A DNA stretch of 64,000 nt. Source: Maribacter forsetii DSM 18668 (GTDB taxonomy: Bacteria > Bacteroidota > Bacteroidia > Flavobacteriales > Flavobacteriaceae). A program made the translations under genes and the position numbers. Below are positions 26,948-36,700 of this stretch, in pieces. The stretch covers positions 1,984,001-2,048,000 of the forward strand of contig NZ_JQLH01000001.1 in assembly GCF_000744105.1 (NCBI RefSeq), read 5' to 3'. The notes beneath the pieces are model-generated. The model made no database searches. It had not been told where the DNA came from and was given only the letters and a program-made list of their open reading frames with translations. Every line of letters starts with the position of its first letter. The first letter of the stretch is position 1.

Positions 26948-28904
26948 ATTTTTTGCTTTATTATTTTTTATTGTAGTCTTTCCGTTCAGCATTTTTGCGC
27001 AAACAGAAGATGAACCGGTGGTTTGGGAACAGCAGGTCAACAAAATTTCAGAATCGGAATATGAATTGGTAATGCAGGCTAAAATTTTAGATGGCTGGCA
27101 TATGTACTCTCAATTTACTTCAGAATTTGGCTCTCTACCTAGTGAATTTACTTATAATGGAAATGGAACTATTTATGAATTAATAGACGGAACCACGGAA
27201 AGTGAAACAATAAAAGAATACAGTGAAATTTTTGAGGTTGAGGAAACTTATTTCAAAGAAAATGCAACATTTACGCAGCGAATTAAAATATTGGATCCGG
27301 CCATAAATCAGATAGATGTTGACTTGTTTTTTCAGGTATGTGAAGAGGTTTGTATCCCTATGGATAAAAAATTCACGTTTACATTAGATGGTTCAGCTGC
27401 TCAAGAAGTTGTAACTACAGTAGACGATAGAAGCTTAGCTTTAGGGCAAGAGTTACGATTAGATTTAAAGAATAGGGAACTTCTTACTCAAGGACAAGAT
27501 AGCATTGCAGAGACAACCAGTATCTGGGTTATTTTTGGCTTAGGTTTTCTTGGCGGATTAATAGCCTTGTTGACTCCGTGTGTTTTTCCAATGATACCTT
27601 TAACGGTTTCTTTTTTTACCAAGCACTCCCAGAAAAAATCTAAAGGAATAATTAATGCGCTTTTATACGGTTTCTTTATAATACTTATTTACTTTTTATT
27701 GAGTCTGCCTTTTCATTTGTTCGACTCGGTAGATTCTCAAATTTTAAATTCCATCGCAACCAATGTATGGTTGAATTTATTGTTCTTCGTAATCTTCATA
27801 TTTTTTGCCTTTTCCTTTTTTGGGTACTATGAACTAACGTTGCCAAGCTCTTGGGCAAATAAAATGGATGACGCATCAACAAAAGTAGGTGGTGTCTTAG
27901 GAATCTTTTTCATGGCTGTTACCTTGGCAATTGTGTCTTTCTCTTGTACTGGTCCTATACTAGGAGGGTTGCTTGGGGGTACCACCTTGGCGGAAGGGGA
28001 AGTTGCGTCTAATCTTACTGCTGGTATGACGGGTTTTGGCGTAGCATTAGCATTGCCGTTTGCACTATTTGCGTTATTCCCTGCGTGGTTAAATTCACTT
28101 CCAAAATCTGGTGGATGGATGACCACGGTAAAAGTGGTATTAGGCTTTTTAGAAATAGGTTTGGCTTTAAAATTCTTATCTAATGCAGATTTAGTTGGGC
28201 ATTGGGGTATACTAAAGCGTGAGGTCTTTTTAGGTATTTGGATAGTGCTGGGTATAGCAATGACTTTATACTTATTCGGGTTATATAAGTTTCCACATGA
28301 TGGTCCGGTTAAAAAGTTATCGCTGAGTAGAAAAGTAGCAGCTTTTGTAAGTGCTGCATTTACTATTTACATGATTTTAGGGGTTACCAATATCACCAAT
28401 TTAAAATTGTTAAGCGGATTTCCTCCTCCTGAATTTTACAGCATCTTTGAGCAAGAGAGCGATTGCCCATTAGGTATTGATTGCTATAAAGACTTTGATG
28501 AAGGTTTAGCGTATGCAAAAGAAGTAAATAAACCTATTCTATTAGATTTTACAGGTTGGGCATGTGTAAACTGTAGAAAGATGGAAGAAAATGTATGGAG
28601 CGATTCAGAGGTTTTTCCGATTATAAAAGAAAACTATGTCCTTATATCATTATATACTGATGATAGGGAAGAACTGCCAGAAACTGAACAATTTAATTTT
28701 CAGTTTGATAGTGGTCGTGTAAAGGAAATTAATAACATTGCCCAAAAATGGGGTACTTTTCAAGATGTGAATTTTGGTTCTATTTCTCAGCCTTTTTATG
28801 TGTTACTTTCTCCAGATTTAAAAGTGTTGAACACATCTATTCAAAATACTGATATACCAACCTATAAAAATTGGTTGCTAGAAGGATTACGAAATAATGA
28901 CTAG
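26940..28904 (+). CDS. DsbD-like thiol:disulfide interchange protein
   Basis: A 654-residue membrane protein that carries reducing power from cytoplasmic thioredoxin to the periplasm. The order is: signal peptide, N-terminal periplasmic immunoglobulin-like domain (about residues 20-165, with the CEEVC pair), eight-helix core with LLTPCVFPMIPLTVSFF and FSCTGPILGG carrying the two redox cysteines, and a C-terminal thioredoxin domain with FTGWACVNCRKME. All three Cys pairs needed for the relay are therefore present. It overlaps tilS by 8 bases, a link without obvious functional meaning. Confidence 0.92.
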   Translation: MIRFFALLFFIVVFPFSIFAQTEDEPVVWEQQVNKISESEYELVMQAKILDGWHMYSQFTSEFGSLPSEFTYNGNGTIYELIDGTTESETIKEYSEIFEVEETYFKENATFTQRIKILDPAINQIDVDLFFQVCEEVCIPMDKKFTFTLDGSAAQEVVTTVDDRSLALGQELRLDLKNRELLTQGQDSIAETTSIWVIFGLGFLGGLIALLTPCVFPMIPLTVSFFTKHSQKKSKGIINALLYGFFIILIYFLLSLPFHLFDSVDSQILNSIATNVWLNLLFFVIFIFFAFSFFGYYELTLPSSWANKMDDASTKVGGVLGIFFMAVTLAIVSFSCTGPILGGLLGGTTLAEGEVASNLTAGMTGFGVALALPFALFALFPAWLNSLPKSGGWMTTVKVVLGFLEIGLALKFLSNADLVGHWGILKREVFLGIWIVLGIAMTLYLFGLYKFPHDGPVKKLSLSRKVAAFVSAAFTIYMILGVTNITNLKLLSGFPPPEFYSIFEQESDCPLGIDCYKDFDEGLAYAKEVNKPILLDFTGWACVNCRKMEENVWSDSEVFPIIKENYVLISLYTDDREELPETEQFNFQFDSGRVKEINNIAQKWGTFQDVNFGSISQPFYVLLSPDLKVLNTSIQNTDIPTYKNWLLEGLRNND

Positions 28905-29011
28905 TAGGTAGTTTTGTAGGATGTTGATTACTTGTCAATAAAAAGCAGAGCTACGAGGTGTTTAATGTAAAAAATAGTTTTAACTTGGGAACAATTCCCC
29001 CAAACTGAACT

Positions 29012-31405
29012 ATGAAAACACTTAAAAAAATAGGAGCTTTCCTATTGGTTATTATTACCCTTCTGATTATTGTTGTCGGACTATTTGCATATACTTTAAA
29101 ACCAGATTATTCTGGTGAAAAAGAACTTGCAGATCTTGAGCAAGAGGTAAATGTCTATTATGATGAATTTGGTGTTCCGCATATATACGGAGCCAATGAA
29201 AAAGATGCCTTTAGAACTTTAGGGTATGTACATGCTCAAGACCGACTTTGGCAAATGGAACTTCTTAGAAGAATTGCCAGTGGCGGTTTGTCAGAAGTTT
29301 TTGGTGCGGATTTAATAGGTACTGATAAATTCTTTTTATCACTAGGTATTGCAGATGCTTCTAAAGTGACAGCAAGTAATGCAGATGAGAACGATGAAGG
29401 TGTTATTTTGGCTAAAGCTTACTTAGACGGTATCAATCAATTTATAAAAGAAGGGCCAACACCGGTAGAGTTTTATCTAACAGGTATAGATAAAAAAGAA
29501 TTCGTTTTAGAAGACGTCTATAACACTATAGGATATATGGCTTTTAGTTTTGCTATGGCCCATAAAACAGATCCTCTTTTAACCACTATAAATGCCAAAT
29601 TAGGACCTGAGTATTTAAATGGTTTACATGTAGGGTCAAGTGTGGAAACGGAATGGATTAAGAACTATAACCCAACCACATCAGACACTATTCAAAATAA
29701 CCTTTCGGCTTCTGTAAACAAGGCTTTAAGTGTGTTGGATATTCCTTTGTTTGAAGGTAGTAATAGCTGGGTTATTGCTCCAGAAAAAACTAAGAATGGT
29801 AAAGTCATTTTTGCCAATGATCCTCATATTGGTTTCTCACAGCCTTCGGTTTGGTTTGAGGCGCATATAGAGACACCAACATATTCTAAGTATGGTTATC
29901 ATATTGCAGGTATACCATTTCCGTTATTAGGGCATAATAGAAACGTTGCCTATGGTCTAACTATGTTCGAGAATGATGATGTTGATTTTTATTTTGAAGA
30001 GAATAACCCTGATAATGAGAATCAATATTTATCTGAAAATGGATATGTAGACTATGAAATTATAACGAAATCTTTTAAAGTTAAAGATTCTTCTGATGTT
30101 GAGTTTACCTATAAAAAAACAATTCACGGACCAATTTTAAATGGTATCGCCGATCAAGTACAGGGAGAAAGACCAATTGCTATGTCTTGGTTATACACTC
30201 AAATGGAAAATAAAGTAATAGATGCATTATTTGGTTTAAGCCATTCTAACAATCTTAAAGAATTCAAGAAAGCATTACCGAAAATTCATGCACCGGGATT
30301 GAATATTATGTACGGCGATAATGAAGGTAATGTAGCTTGGTTTGCTACTGCGCAACTATATAATATTCCAGATTCAGTAAATACAAAGTTGATTTTTGAA
30401 GTAGGAGAAGGGCTTCCTGTAGAAAAAGAATTTATACCATTTAACGAAAATCCGCAGGCTATAAATCCACCAAGCAACTATGTGTATTCTGCTAATAACC
30501 AACCCGATTCTATTGCTGGTATCCTTTACCCTGGTTACTATTTGCCAGAAAATAGAGGAAAGCGAATAGTTCAACTTTTAGAGCCTAAAAATGATTGGAA
30601 TTTAGATTCGGCAAGCGAAATGATTACTGATGTTGTTTCATCTGTAGATCCAGAAATTGTAACCAATTTATCTAAATACTTAGATGTTGCTTTATTAAGT
30701 GAAAATGGATTAAAAGCGATTGATAGTTTAAAAATGTGGACAGGAGATTACAAGCTATCTTCAATTGAAGCAACTATATATAATAGATGGGTTTATTATT
30801 TTTTAGAAAATACGTTTAAAGATGAATTAGATGAGGATTTATTCAATCAACTTATAAATACCCACTTTATTAAACGGTTAATAGCTCCGTTATCTAAGGA
30901 TGAAGAATCCGTATGGTTAGACAATTTAAATACTTCCAACGTTCAAGAAAGCATGGCAGACATCGTGAATACATCTTTTATGGACGCCATAGCTTCTTTA
31001 GAGAAAGATTTTGGTAATAATATGAGTAATTGGCGTTGGGAGAGAGTACATAGTATTGAACATCCCCATCCTATTGGTCAAATAGCCGCTTTGCGTTCCT
31101 TTTTTAATGTTGGTCCATTTCCCGTTAATGGAACAAGAGAAGTAATAAACAACTTGGCATTCTCGTACGATAAAACAGGTTTTTACAAAACTAATGTAGG
31201 TCCTTCTACTAGAAGACTTGTAGATTTTTCAGATGTAGAAAATAGTATTAGCATTTTGCCTACCGGGCAATCTGGTAATCCGTTTAGTAAACATTATAGA
31301 GATCAAGCGGAAATGTACGTCAACGGAGAGTTCCGTAAAATGATGATGAATAAGGCAGAAATTCAAAAGAGTAAAGAAATCCTTACATTTAAGCCAAAGG
31401 ATTAA
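29012..31405 (+). CDS. penicillin acylase-family Ntn hydrolase
   Basis: A 797-residue secreted or membrane-anchored amidase (penicillin G acylase / acyl-homoserine lactone acylase family). It begins with one membrane helix (about residues 7-28), then the alpha-chain motif GVPHIYGANEKDAFRTLGYVHAQDRLWQ... (GYVHAQDRLWQME). Self-cleavage should occur at FEG/SNSWVIAP, making Ser250 the N-terminal nucleophile of the beta chain. The GHNRNVAYGLT segment supports the fold. The natural substrate is unknown: N-acyl amino acids, lactones or antibiotics are possible. The comM gene starts 2 bases after its stop, so comM was probably the next gene of this unit. Confidence 0.92.
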   Translation: MKTLKKIGAFLLVIITLLIIVVGLFAYTLKPDYSGEKELADLEQEVNVYYDEFGVPHIYGANEKDAFRTLGYVHAQDRLWQMELLRRIASGGLSEVFGADLIGTDKFFLSLGIADASKVTASNADENDEGVILAKAYLDGINQFIKEGPTPVEFYLTGIDKKEFVLEDVYNTIGYMAFSFAMAHKTDPLLTTINAKLGPEYLNGLHVGSSVETEWIKNYNPTTSDTIQNNLSASVNKALSVLDIPLFEGSNSWVIAPEKTKNGKVIFANDPHIGFSQPSVWFEAHIETPTYSKYGYHIAGIPFPLLGHNRNVAYGLTMFENDDVDFYFEENNPDNENQYLSENGYVDYEIITKSFKVKDSSDVEFTYKKTIHGPILNGIADQVQGERPIAMSWLYTQMENKVIDALFGLSHSNNLKEFKKALPKIHAPGLNIMYGDNEGNVAWFATAQLYNIPDSVNTKLIFEVGEGLPVEKEFIPFNENPQAINPPSNYVYSANNQPDSIAGILYPGYYLPENRGKRIVQLLEPKNDWNLDSASEMITDVVSSVDPEIVTNLSKYLDVALLSENGLKAIDSLKMWTGDYKLSSIEATIYNRWVYYFLENTFKDELDEDLFNQLINTHFIKRLIAPLSKDEESVWLDNLNTSNVQESMADIVNTSFMDAIASLEKDFGNNMSNWRWERVHSIEHPHPIGQIAALRSFFNVGPFPVNGTREVINNLAFSYDKTGFYKTNVGPSTRRLVDFSDVENSISILPTGQSGNPFSKHYRDQAEMYVNGEFRKMMMNKAEIQKSKEILTFKPKD

Positions 31406-31407
31406 AA

Positions 31408-32271
31408 ATGCTTACAAAAGTTTATGGGAGTGCGGTATTTGGTGTAGAAGCCACTACCATTATTGTTGAAGTAAATATCGATAAAGGAATTGGCTATCAT
31501 TTAGTAGGGTTGCCTGACAATGCAATTAAGGAGAGTAATTATAGAATAGCTGCTGCACTACAGAATAACGGATATAAAATTCCAGGTAAAAAAATTACTA
31601 TAAATATGGCACCTGCAGATCTTCGGAAAGAAGGTTCTGCATATGATCTTACCTTGGCAATTGGTATTTTAGCAGCATCTAGTCAGATAAAATCAGAGAA
31701 TATAGAGAAGTATATCATCATGGGCGAATTGTCTTTAGATGGTAGTCTGCAACCTATAAAAGGAGCTCTGCCAATAGCTATTAAGGCGCAGGAAGAAGGT
31801 TTTACTGGTTTTATCTTACCAACAGCCAATGCTAAAGAAGCAGCGATTGTTGGAGATTTAAAAGTATATGGAATAGATAATATTAAGCAGGTGCTAGAAT
31901 TCTTTGATCAAGGAGTGCCACTAGAGCAAACCATTATTGATACACGAGAAGAGTTTTATAAAAGTTTAGACTTCCCAGAATTTGATTTCTCGGATGTTAA
32001 AGGACAAGAAAGCATTAAGCGCTGTATGGAGATTGCCGCTGCTGGCGGTCATAATATAATTTTAATTGGTCCACCAGGTGCCGGTAAAACGATGTTAGCA
32101 AAAAGGCTGCCTTCTATTTTACCTCCTATGACCTTGCATGAAGCTTTAGAAACCACTAAAATTCATAGTGTAGTCGGTAAAATCAAGAATATGGGGTTGA
32201 TGAGTCAGCGGCCATTTAGAAGTCCACATCATACCATTTCAGACGTTGCTCTATCTTATGTGTACAATTGA
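31408..32271 (+). pseudogene. comM: ComM/YifB AAA+ helicase, 5' part, cut by the mobile element
   Basis: ComM is a hexameric branch-migration helicase that helps incoming DNA recombine during natural transformation. This part has the N-terminal Lon-protease-like domain (TKVYGSAVFGVEATTIIVEV, GLPDNAIKESNYRIAAAL) and the first half of the Mg-chelatase-like AAA+ domain with Walker A GPPGAGKTMLAKRLP. It runs normally to RPFRSPHHTISDVAL (282 residues), then five foreign residues (SYVYN) and a stop inside the element. Walker B and the rest lie 14.2 kb away at 46439-47128. The protein made here cannot hydrolyse ATP normally. Confidence 0.95.
32236..32253. other. left attachment junction (attL zone)
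   Basis: The codons att tca gac gtt gct cta encode ISDVAL, in frame with comM and followed by unrelated sequence. The crossover must lie inside these 18 bases or their right-end counterpart. Shared dinucleotides at matching positions (at, ga, gt, gc, ct) are the possible two-base cores used by a serine integrase. Confidence 0.7.
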
Positions 32272-32308
32272 TTGAATTAGCTGTATCTTAGGCCTAAACT
32301 ATAATTTT

Positions 32309-34108
32309 ATGCTTGCAATATATTCCAGAATTTCAAGAGAGAAAGAAGAAGGTAAAGATAGGAGTATAAAGGACCAAAGGCTTAGAGGGGAAGCTCTTGC
32401 TGATAAGCTTGGATTAAACTTTAAGCATTTTACAGATGAAGGTGTAAGTGGTACATGGAGTTTAGAAAAAAGACCAGCCTTTTTCGAACTAATACAGGAT
32501 TTAACCAATAAAAAAGGTTTAATAACTGTGGTTTATGCATTTGACGCTAGTAGGCTTTATAGGAGTGAGTCTACTAGGTTAAGTTTTCTTTCTGCAGTAA
32601 GAAAAAAAAATATAGAACTTTATTTTGATAACGGTAAATTCGATTGGTCTGATCCTTATATGGACTTCATGGGTAAGGTTTTAAGTGCTACTGATGTCCT
32701 TCATGTTGATGTTACAAAATTGAAAGTTAAATCAATTCTTAAGAGAAATGCATTAGAGGGAAAAGCATTTGGCATAACGCCATATGGGTATAAAACTGAT
32801 GCTAACGGAATGTTTATTATAAATGAAGAGGAAGCCGAAGTTGTTAAACGTATTTATAAACTTTCTCTTGAAGGAAAAGGTACTAGGTCAATTGCTGGTA
32901 TACTGAATGACGAAGACGTTCCCACAAGATATAACACTATTGGAGAGGGAACAATAGTTGTCCGAAATAAATATACAGATAAAAAGACGGTCAAAGATAA
33001 AAAGTCTGTTAATTGGGCTGGGGGTACCGTTAGAGGTATTATAGTAAATCCAATTTATAAGGGTATTAGAATATGGAACAAGCATAATTCGAAGAAGAAT
33101 AGAGAAAGAAGAAAAGGAGGTAGACCAATTGACCCTGAAATAATAATCGAGTTGCCGGAACTTCAAATAGTTACTCCAAGCTATTGGTTAAAAGTTAATA
33201 ATAATTTAAAGAATAATGTGAACAATAAGGGTAAGAACGTAGAACATAAATACATGTTAAAAGGTATTTTGGAGTGTAGCGTTTGTGGGAGTAACTATTA
33301 TGGACGCACGAGATTAAGTAAAAAGGATAATTATTATATGTGTTCTAGTAAAAGATATAAACATTCAACCTGTAATAATCGTTCGATTAATATTGATGTT
33401 CTTGATTCAATAATCTGGCAAACTATGTTTTTGGATATGACACTATATGATGATATGGTGAAGAGTATAGCAGAAGGGGATTCAGGAAAAAGGAAAAAAG
33501 AACTTGCCAAGCTAATTGACAAAAATAAAAAAGAATTATCTAAGGTAGTAGAAAAAAGAAAAAGGATGGTCTTGGCTGTTATAAATGGTACTCTTGAAGA
33601 GAATGAGGTCGCTAGTATTAGAAAGACAATTTCTGATGAAGAAAATAACATTAATGAAAAACTTAATAGGGATGAAGAGGAGTTATTAGAGTTAGGTAAT
33701 GAAAGAAATTTACTAAGCGAATTAGGGGAAGATCTGCAGTTAAATATGTTAGAAGATTCACCAGATGCAAGAGAGTTTTATAGGGATAAAAGAGAAATAT
33801 GGGATTTTATACAACCTACTTTAAGAAGTTTAGATTTTAGTGTAAGTTATAATGAGAAGAGAAGATTGTTAAATAAGTATATCGAAAGAATATTTATAAA
33901 CTATGATTTTGAAAAAAGAACATTTAAATTAGAATTAAAGTTCAAATTACCAATACCAGATAGGACCTTTATAGTGGACTTTAATTATATAGCTTTGTTT
34001 GATTTAAACCAAAACTCTCTTGTATTATGGAAATACGAAAACCGAAGGTATTTTACCGAAAAAAAAATTAGTCAAACATTAGAGCTTCTTAGAACTTATC
34101 AAGTATAG
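32309..34108 (+). CDS. large serine recombinase (integrase)
   Basis: A 599-residue site-specific recombinase that would integrate and excise the element. The N-terminal resolvase-type catalytic domain starts LAIYSRISREKEEG, with Ser9 the likely nucleophile, and carries the Arg-rich VYAFDASRLYRSE motif. The recombinase domain includes FGITPYGYKTDANGMF and LEGKGTRSIAGILNDEDVP. A zinc ribbon follows (CSVCG near residue 330, then MCSSK and TCNN). A Lys/Glu-rich coiled coil (about residues 385-475) is the part that controls direction in this class. It faces inward from the left end. No recombination directionality factor is recognisable, though small unknown genes of the element are candidates. 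Confidence 0.93.
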   Translation: MLAIYSRISREKEEGKDRSIKDQRLRGEALADKLGLNFKHFTDEGVSGTWSLEKRPAFFELIQDLTNKKGLITVVYAFDASRLYRSESTRLSFLSAVRKKNIELYFDNGKFDWSDPYMDFMGKVLSATDVLHVDVTKLKVKSILKRNALEGKAFGITPYGYKTDANGMFIINEEEAEVVKRIYKLSLEGKGTRSIAGILNDEDVPTRYNTIGEGTIVVRNKYTDKKTVKDKKSVNWAGGTVRGIIVNPIYKGIRIWNKHNSKKNRERRKGGRPIDPEIIIELPELQIVTPSYWLKVNNNLKNNVNNKGKNVEHKYMLKGILECSVCGSNYYGRTRLSKKDNYYMCSSKRYKHSTCNNRSINIDVLDSIIWQTMFLDMTLYDDMVKSIAEGDSGKRKKELAKLIDKNKKELSKVVEKRKRMVLAVINGTLEENEVASIRKTISDEENNINEKLNRDEEELLELGNERNLLSELGEDLQLNMLEDSPDAREFYRDKREIWDFIQPTLRSLDFSVSYNEKRRLLNKYIERIFINYDFEKRTFKLELKFKLPIPDRTFIVDFNYIALFDLNQNSLVLWKYENRRYFTEKKISQTLELLRTYQV

Positions 34109-34137
34109 ATGTTTGGTTGTTTAATATTTTAAGTTGT

Positions 34138-34344
34138 TTAATCTTCCCATCCGCATAACGTCCTACCGACTCTTTTAGCTTCATTTAGCTCTACCTGGTA
34201 TATTTGGGTGGAGCAGTTGGATAAACCCCTGCATGACTTATTATAATGGTATTTCTTGCTATACTTTCCCTTACAGATATAAACACTGGATACTTCTGAT
34301 GGTGTATGTGATGAGAACAAGAGTAATAGAAATAGAATGCCCAA
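34138..34344 (-). CDS. small exported Cys-rich protein of the SKKYH/CRGLSNC type
   Basis: A 68-residue protein with a short hydrophobic N-terminus (ILFLLLLFSSH) likely to be a signal peptide, then a compact domain YICKGKYSKKYHYNKSC, RGLSNC and TLCGWED. The pattern C...YH..KSCRGLSNC...TLCGWE recurs in short unknown proteins of Flavobacteria, in my recollection. The cysteines and His could bind a metal or form disulfides. Function unknown. It converges on the integrase gene, with 29 bases between stops. Confidence 0.65.
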   Translation of the reverse strand: MGILFLLLLFSSHTPSEVSSVYICKGKYSKKYHYNKSCRGLSNCSTQIYQVELNEAKRVGRTLCGWED

Positions 34345-34420
34345 TACTCTAGCAATATTTGGCTAAGCTTTGTCCGACTACACTATTGATTATTAAATAC
34401 CGCATTTATTCGATACTATT

Positions 34421-34813
34421 TCAAAAGCCATTGCTCAACAAGTTTCTTTGGTAAATTTCCAGCTCGTTTTCAATGGTGTTAATCATTTGTGATTGTGGTA
34501 AACCTTCAGGAAAGCTCCAATTTAAAGAGTGTTTTCCAAAAGTTGTACTATGATGATTCCAAAAAACAGAAACATCTTCGAAACCATGTCCTACTGTGAA
34601 TCGTGTTACAACGTTTGGGTCTTTGACAGCTAGAATAATTGAAGTATTATTTTTTTTCTCTACTTTGATATTTGGTATTGTTAAGAAATGGTCAATAAGC
34701 TCTTTATATTTTAGATAAAGACCTCCTTGATTTTTCACTTTGTCGACTTCTTCTTTTTTGTCTAAAACGAACCATACTCCAAGAACACAAACTATAATAA
34801 ATATAAAAGTCAT
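34421..34813 (-). CDS. unknown membrane-anchored protein, third gene of a small operon
   Basis: I do not recognise this 130-residue protein. It opens with one strong membrane helix (FIFIIVCVLGVWFVL, residues 3-17) followed by a charged stretch and a soluble domain of mixed strands and helices (VVTRFTVGHGFEDVSVFWNHH). It begins 3 bases after the stop of the 106-aa gene, so translation is coupled with it. Confidence 0.6.
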   Translation of the reverse strand: MTFIFIIVCVLGVWFVLDKKEEVDKVKNQGGLYLKYKELIDHFLTIPNIKVEKKNNTSIILAVKDPNVVTRFTVGHGFEDVSVFWNHHSTTFGKHSLNWSFPEGLPQSQMINTIENELEIYQRNLLSNGF

Positions 34814-34816
34814 TAA

Positions 34817-35137
34817 TTACGATTTTAAAATTATACCATTAGCGTCTTCGGTAAAGACCATTGCTTTTTTTCCGTCATGAGATATTGAAACAAAGTATTT
34901 GTTAAATGGACTGATATCTTCAAAAGAAACTTCCATATCTTGAGATTTTATCGTTAAATATATTGTACGTTCATTGTCTTTTTGAGCTACAGATTGAATG
35001 TGATATTTTCCAGAGTAATGAAAATAGGGTGTTACAGAAATCTGAAATACTCCGCTTGTATGTTCCAGGGTTGCAGATTGTATTTTTTTAAAAAAAAACT
35101 GATTTGAAAACTTGCTTTTTGAATAGTGATATTTCAT
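34817..35137 (-). CDS. unknown 106-aa protein, second gene of a small operon
   Basis: Not recognised. It is rich in aromatic residues and beta-strand patterns (FQISVTPYFHYSGKYHIQSV, TIYLTIKSQDMEVSFED), with no clear membrane helix or signal peptide. The gene starts one base after the stop of the 95-aa gene and ends 3 bases before the next start, which is good evidence that it is a real, co-translated member of a three-gene unit. Confidence 0.58.
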   Translation of the reverse strand: MKYHYSKSKFSNQFFFKKIQSATLEHTSGVFQISVTPYFHYSGKYHIQSVAQKDNERTIYLTIKSQDMEVSFEDISPFNKYFVSISHDGKKAMVFTEDANGIILKS

Positions 35138-35138
35138 G

Positions 35139-35426
35139 TTATTCTATAAAATCTTTATGAACCATTTTTGCACAATTTTCAATTATCAAAATTGTATTTT
35201 CTCTACTAACACCATAGTGTTGTGAAATAGAAATCGACCGCTTTACAAAGTACTCTTTAGTTTGGGATATACCTGCTACTAGAGCCATTCCCTCTAATGG
35301 TGTGCCTTTCATTGGACTTTCATCGTAATGAAGAAGTGCCATGTTCTCGATATTTTTTCGCATATCATGTTTTAACTTGTCTTCTGGAGAGCTAAGTCTC
35401 TGTTGTTTTTTAAATATTCCAAACAT
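35139..35426 (-). CDS. unknown 95-aa protein, first gene of a small operon
   Basis: Not recognised. It begins MFGIFKKQQRLSSPEDKL, has no membrane helix and looks helical (KLKHDMRKNIENMALLHYDE, ENTILIIENCAKMVHKDFIE). It heads the minus-strand unit 35426-34421. The long AT-rich space upstream (35427-35866) should hold its promoter. Confidence 0.58.
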   Translation of the reverse strand: MFGIFKKQQRLSSPEDKLKHDMRKNIENMALLHYDESPMKGTPLEGMALVAGISQTKEYFVKRSISISQHYGVSRENTILIIENCAKMVHKDFIE

Positions 35427-35866
35427 ATGTGTTCATTTTAATTTCAATTCAGCATAATATGTATCATGATATTTGTTTAATTCTAAAACAAACTCGTTTT
35501 TTTTTTTTTTTCTGACTTAATTAAGTTTTATAAAATGTAATTTACACTACAGTGGCTCCTTAATTATTAGTACCATTGAATAACGATTTTATTTTAAAAA
35601 TATTACAGGAACTTAAGGTCTATTGAATTGGTTAATTAAGTTTAATGCTAAAAAAGTCAGATTCATTAAAGATGGAATATATTTTGTTAGGTACATATAC
35701 TTGATGGATAATACCTATATATTATCATAAAAGAGACTCACTCTTTAGTTTGTGGTTGACGGTTAAATGTTTAAGAGAGTTTAGAAACTGTACCGGAAAA
35801 ATTTACAAATGTTGTGTGGTGTGAAAGGTGCACTGTGTATTTTATCGCTAACTGTTTTCCATTAGA
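35427..35866. other. AT-rich non-coding stretch inside the element
   Basis: This 440-bp stretch has no convincing ORF. Visible features are a run of 15 T (35497-35511), two similar TTAATTAAGTTT words (near 35519 and 35632), and a small hairpin AAAGAG-actca-CTCTTT near 35729-35745. It probably holds the promoter of the three-gene operon. An origin role is possible but unsupported. Confidence 0.4.
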
Positions 35867-36049
35867 TTATGCTTTATTATTTAATTCAATATGGATTAGC
35901 TGAATAATCTTCAAACCCATAGGAACTAATTTGTCTTTTCCATCTATTTCATCAATAGCATATTTTGGGGCAAGCCCTAATCGTGATACACTTTTAAGTA
36001 GTTGATCGTTGCATTTTGTAGTTGATCGAAATGTACTAAATACACCCAC
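35867..36049 (-). CDS. possible 60-aa protein of unknown function
   Basis: A short frame starting MGVFSTFRSTTKCNDQLL and ending HIELNNKA. The composition is protein-like (SRLGLAPKYAIDEIDGKD), but I recognise no family and no ribosome-binding signal. It could be a real small protein, a candidate directionality factor, or the remnant of a longer gene. Confidence 0.3.
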   Translation of the reverse strand: MGVFSTFRSTTKCNDQLLKSVSRLGLAPKYAIDEIDGKDKLVPMGLKIIQLIHIELNNKA

Positions 36050-36100
36050 CCTAAATTAGGATCACATTACTAATTGTCGGATCTTTAAATGAGACAAAAA

Positions 36101-36131
36101 AAGCCCTGCGGAATGGAACTCCACAAGGCTT
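36101..36131. promoter_or_regulatory. hairpin in the ardA leader
   Basis: AAGCC (36101-36105) pairs with GGCTT (36127-36131), and GGA with TCC inside. It lies 40 bases before the ardA start. A run of seven or more A precedes it, so on the minus strand it reads as a stem followed by T, like a terminator. It could instead be a folded leader controlling ardA. Confidence 0.45.
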
Positions 36132-36169
36132 AAAAATCAAAACGTTTAACGCAAATTAAAAATCTTGAC

Positions 36170-36694
36170 ATGACAAATTTAAGTGTTTATGTTGGTACTT
36201 ATGGTAAGTACAACGAAGGAAGTCTTCATGGAAAATGGATAAACCTATCCGACTATTCCGACCTGGAAGAATTTTACAATGACATTAGGGAGCTTCACAA
36301 AGATGAAGAAGATCCAGAGTTTATGTTCCAGGACTACGAGGTCCCAGATTTGATTAACTCTTTGGACCTAATCTCTGAGGGTTATATATCGAAAGACATA
36401 TTTGAGATACTTCAAGCTATTGAGGATTCTAGTTACGATGAGGAAGTTCTGGAAGCTTACCTGGTTGGCTACGGTTATAATGATGAAGTTATAGAAGATA
36501 TTATCGCTAAAGTGGAAGAAGCTTATTCCGGTGAGTACTCCAGTGATGAAGACTTCGTGCAGGAGCTTTTAGAAGGCTGTGGTGATATACCAAAGAATCT
36601 TCCTAATTATATACATATAGACTGGGAAAGAACAGCCAGGGATGTTATGTATGATTATTCAGCCAGTAACAACCACTATTTCAGAAACCTTTAA
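36170..36694 (+). CDS. ardA: ArdA-type antirestriction protein
   Basis: A 174-residue, strongly acidic protein that mimics B-form DNA and blocks type I restriction-modification enzymes, protecting the element as it enters a new host. Family landmarks: VYVGTYGKYNEGSLHGKWI near the start, DYSDLEEFYNDIRELHKDEE, and FMFQDYEVP. Length matches the family (about 165-180). It is followed by a UUCG-capped hairpin and then the resolvase gene 35 bases on, in the same direction. Confidence 0.92.
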   Translation: MTNLSVYVGTYGKYNEGSLHGKWINLSDYSDLEEFYNDIRELHKDEEDPEFMFQDYEVPDLINSLDLISEGYISKDIFEILQAIEDSSYDEEVLEAYLVGYGYNDEVIEDIIAKVEEAYSGEYSSDEDFVQELLEGCGDIPKNLPNYIHIDWERTARDVMYDYSASNNHYFRNL

Positions 36695-36700
36695 AGCTAC

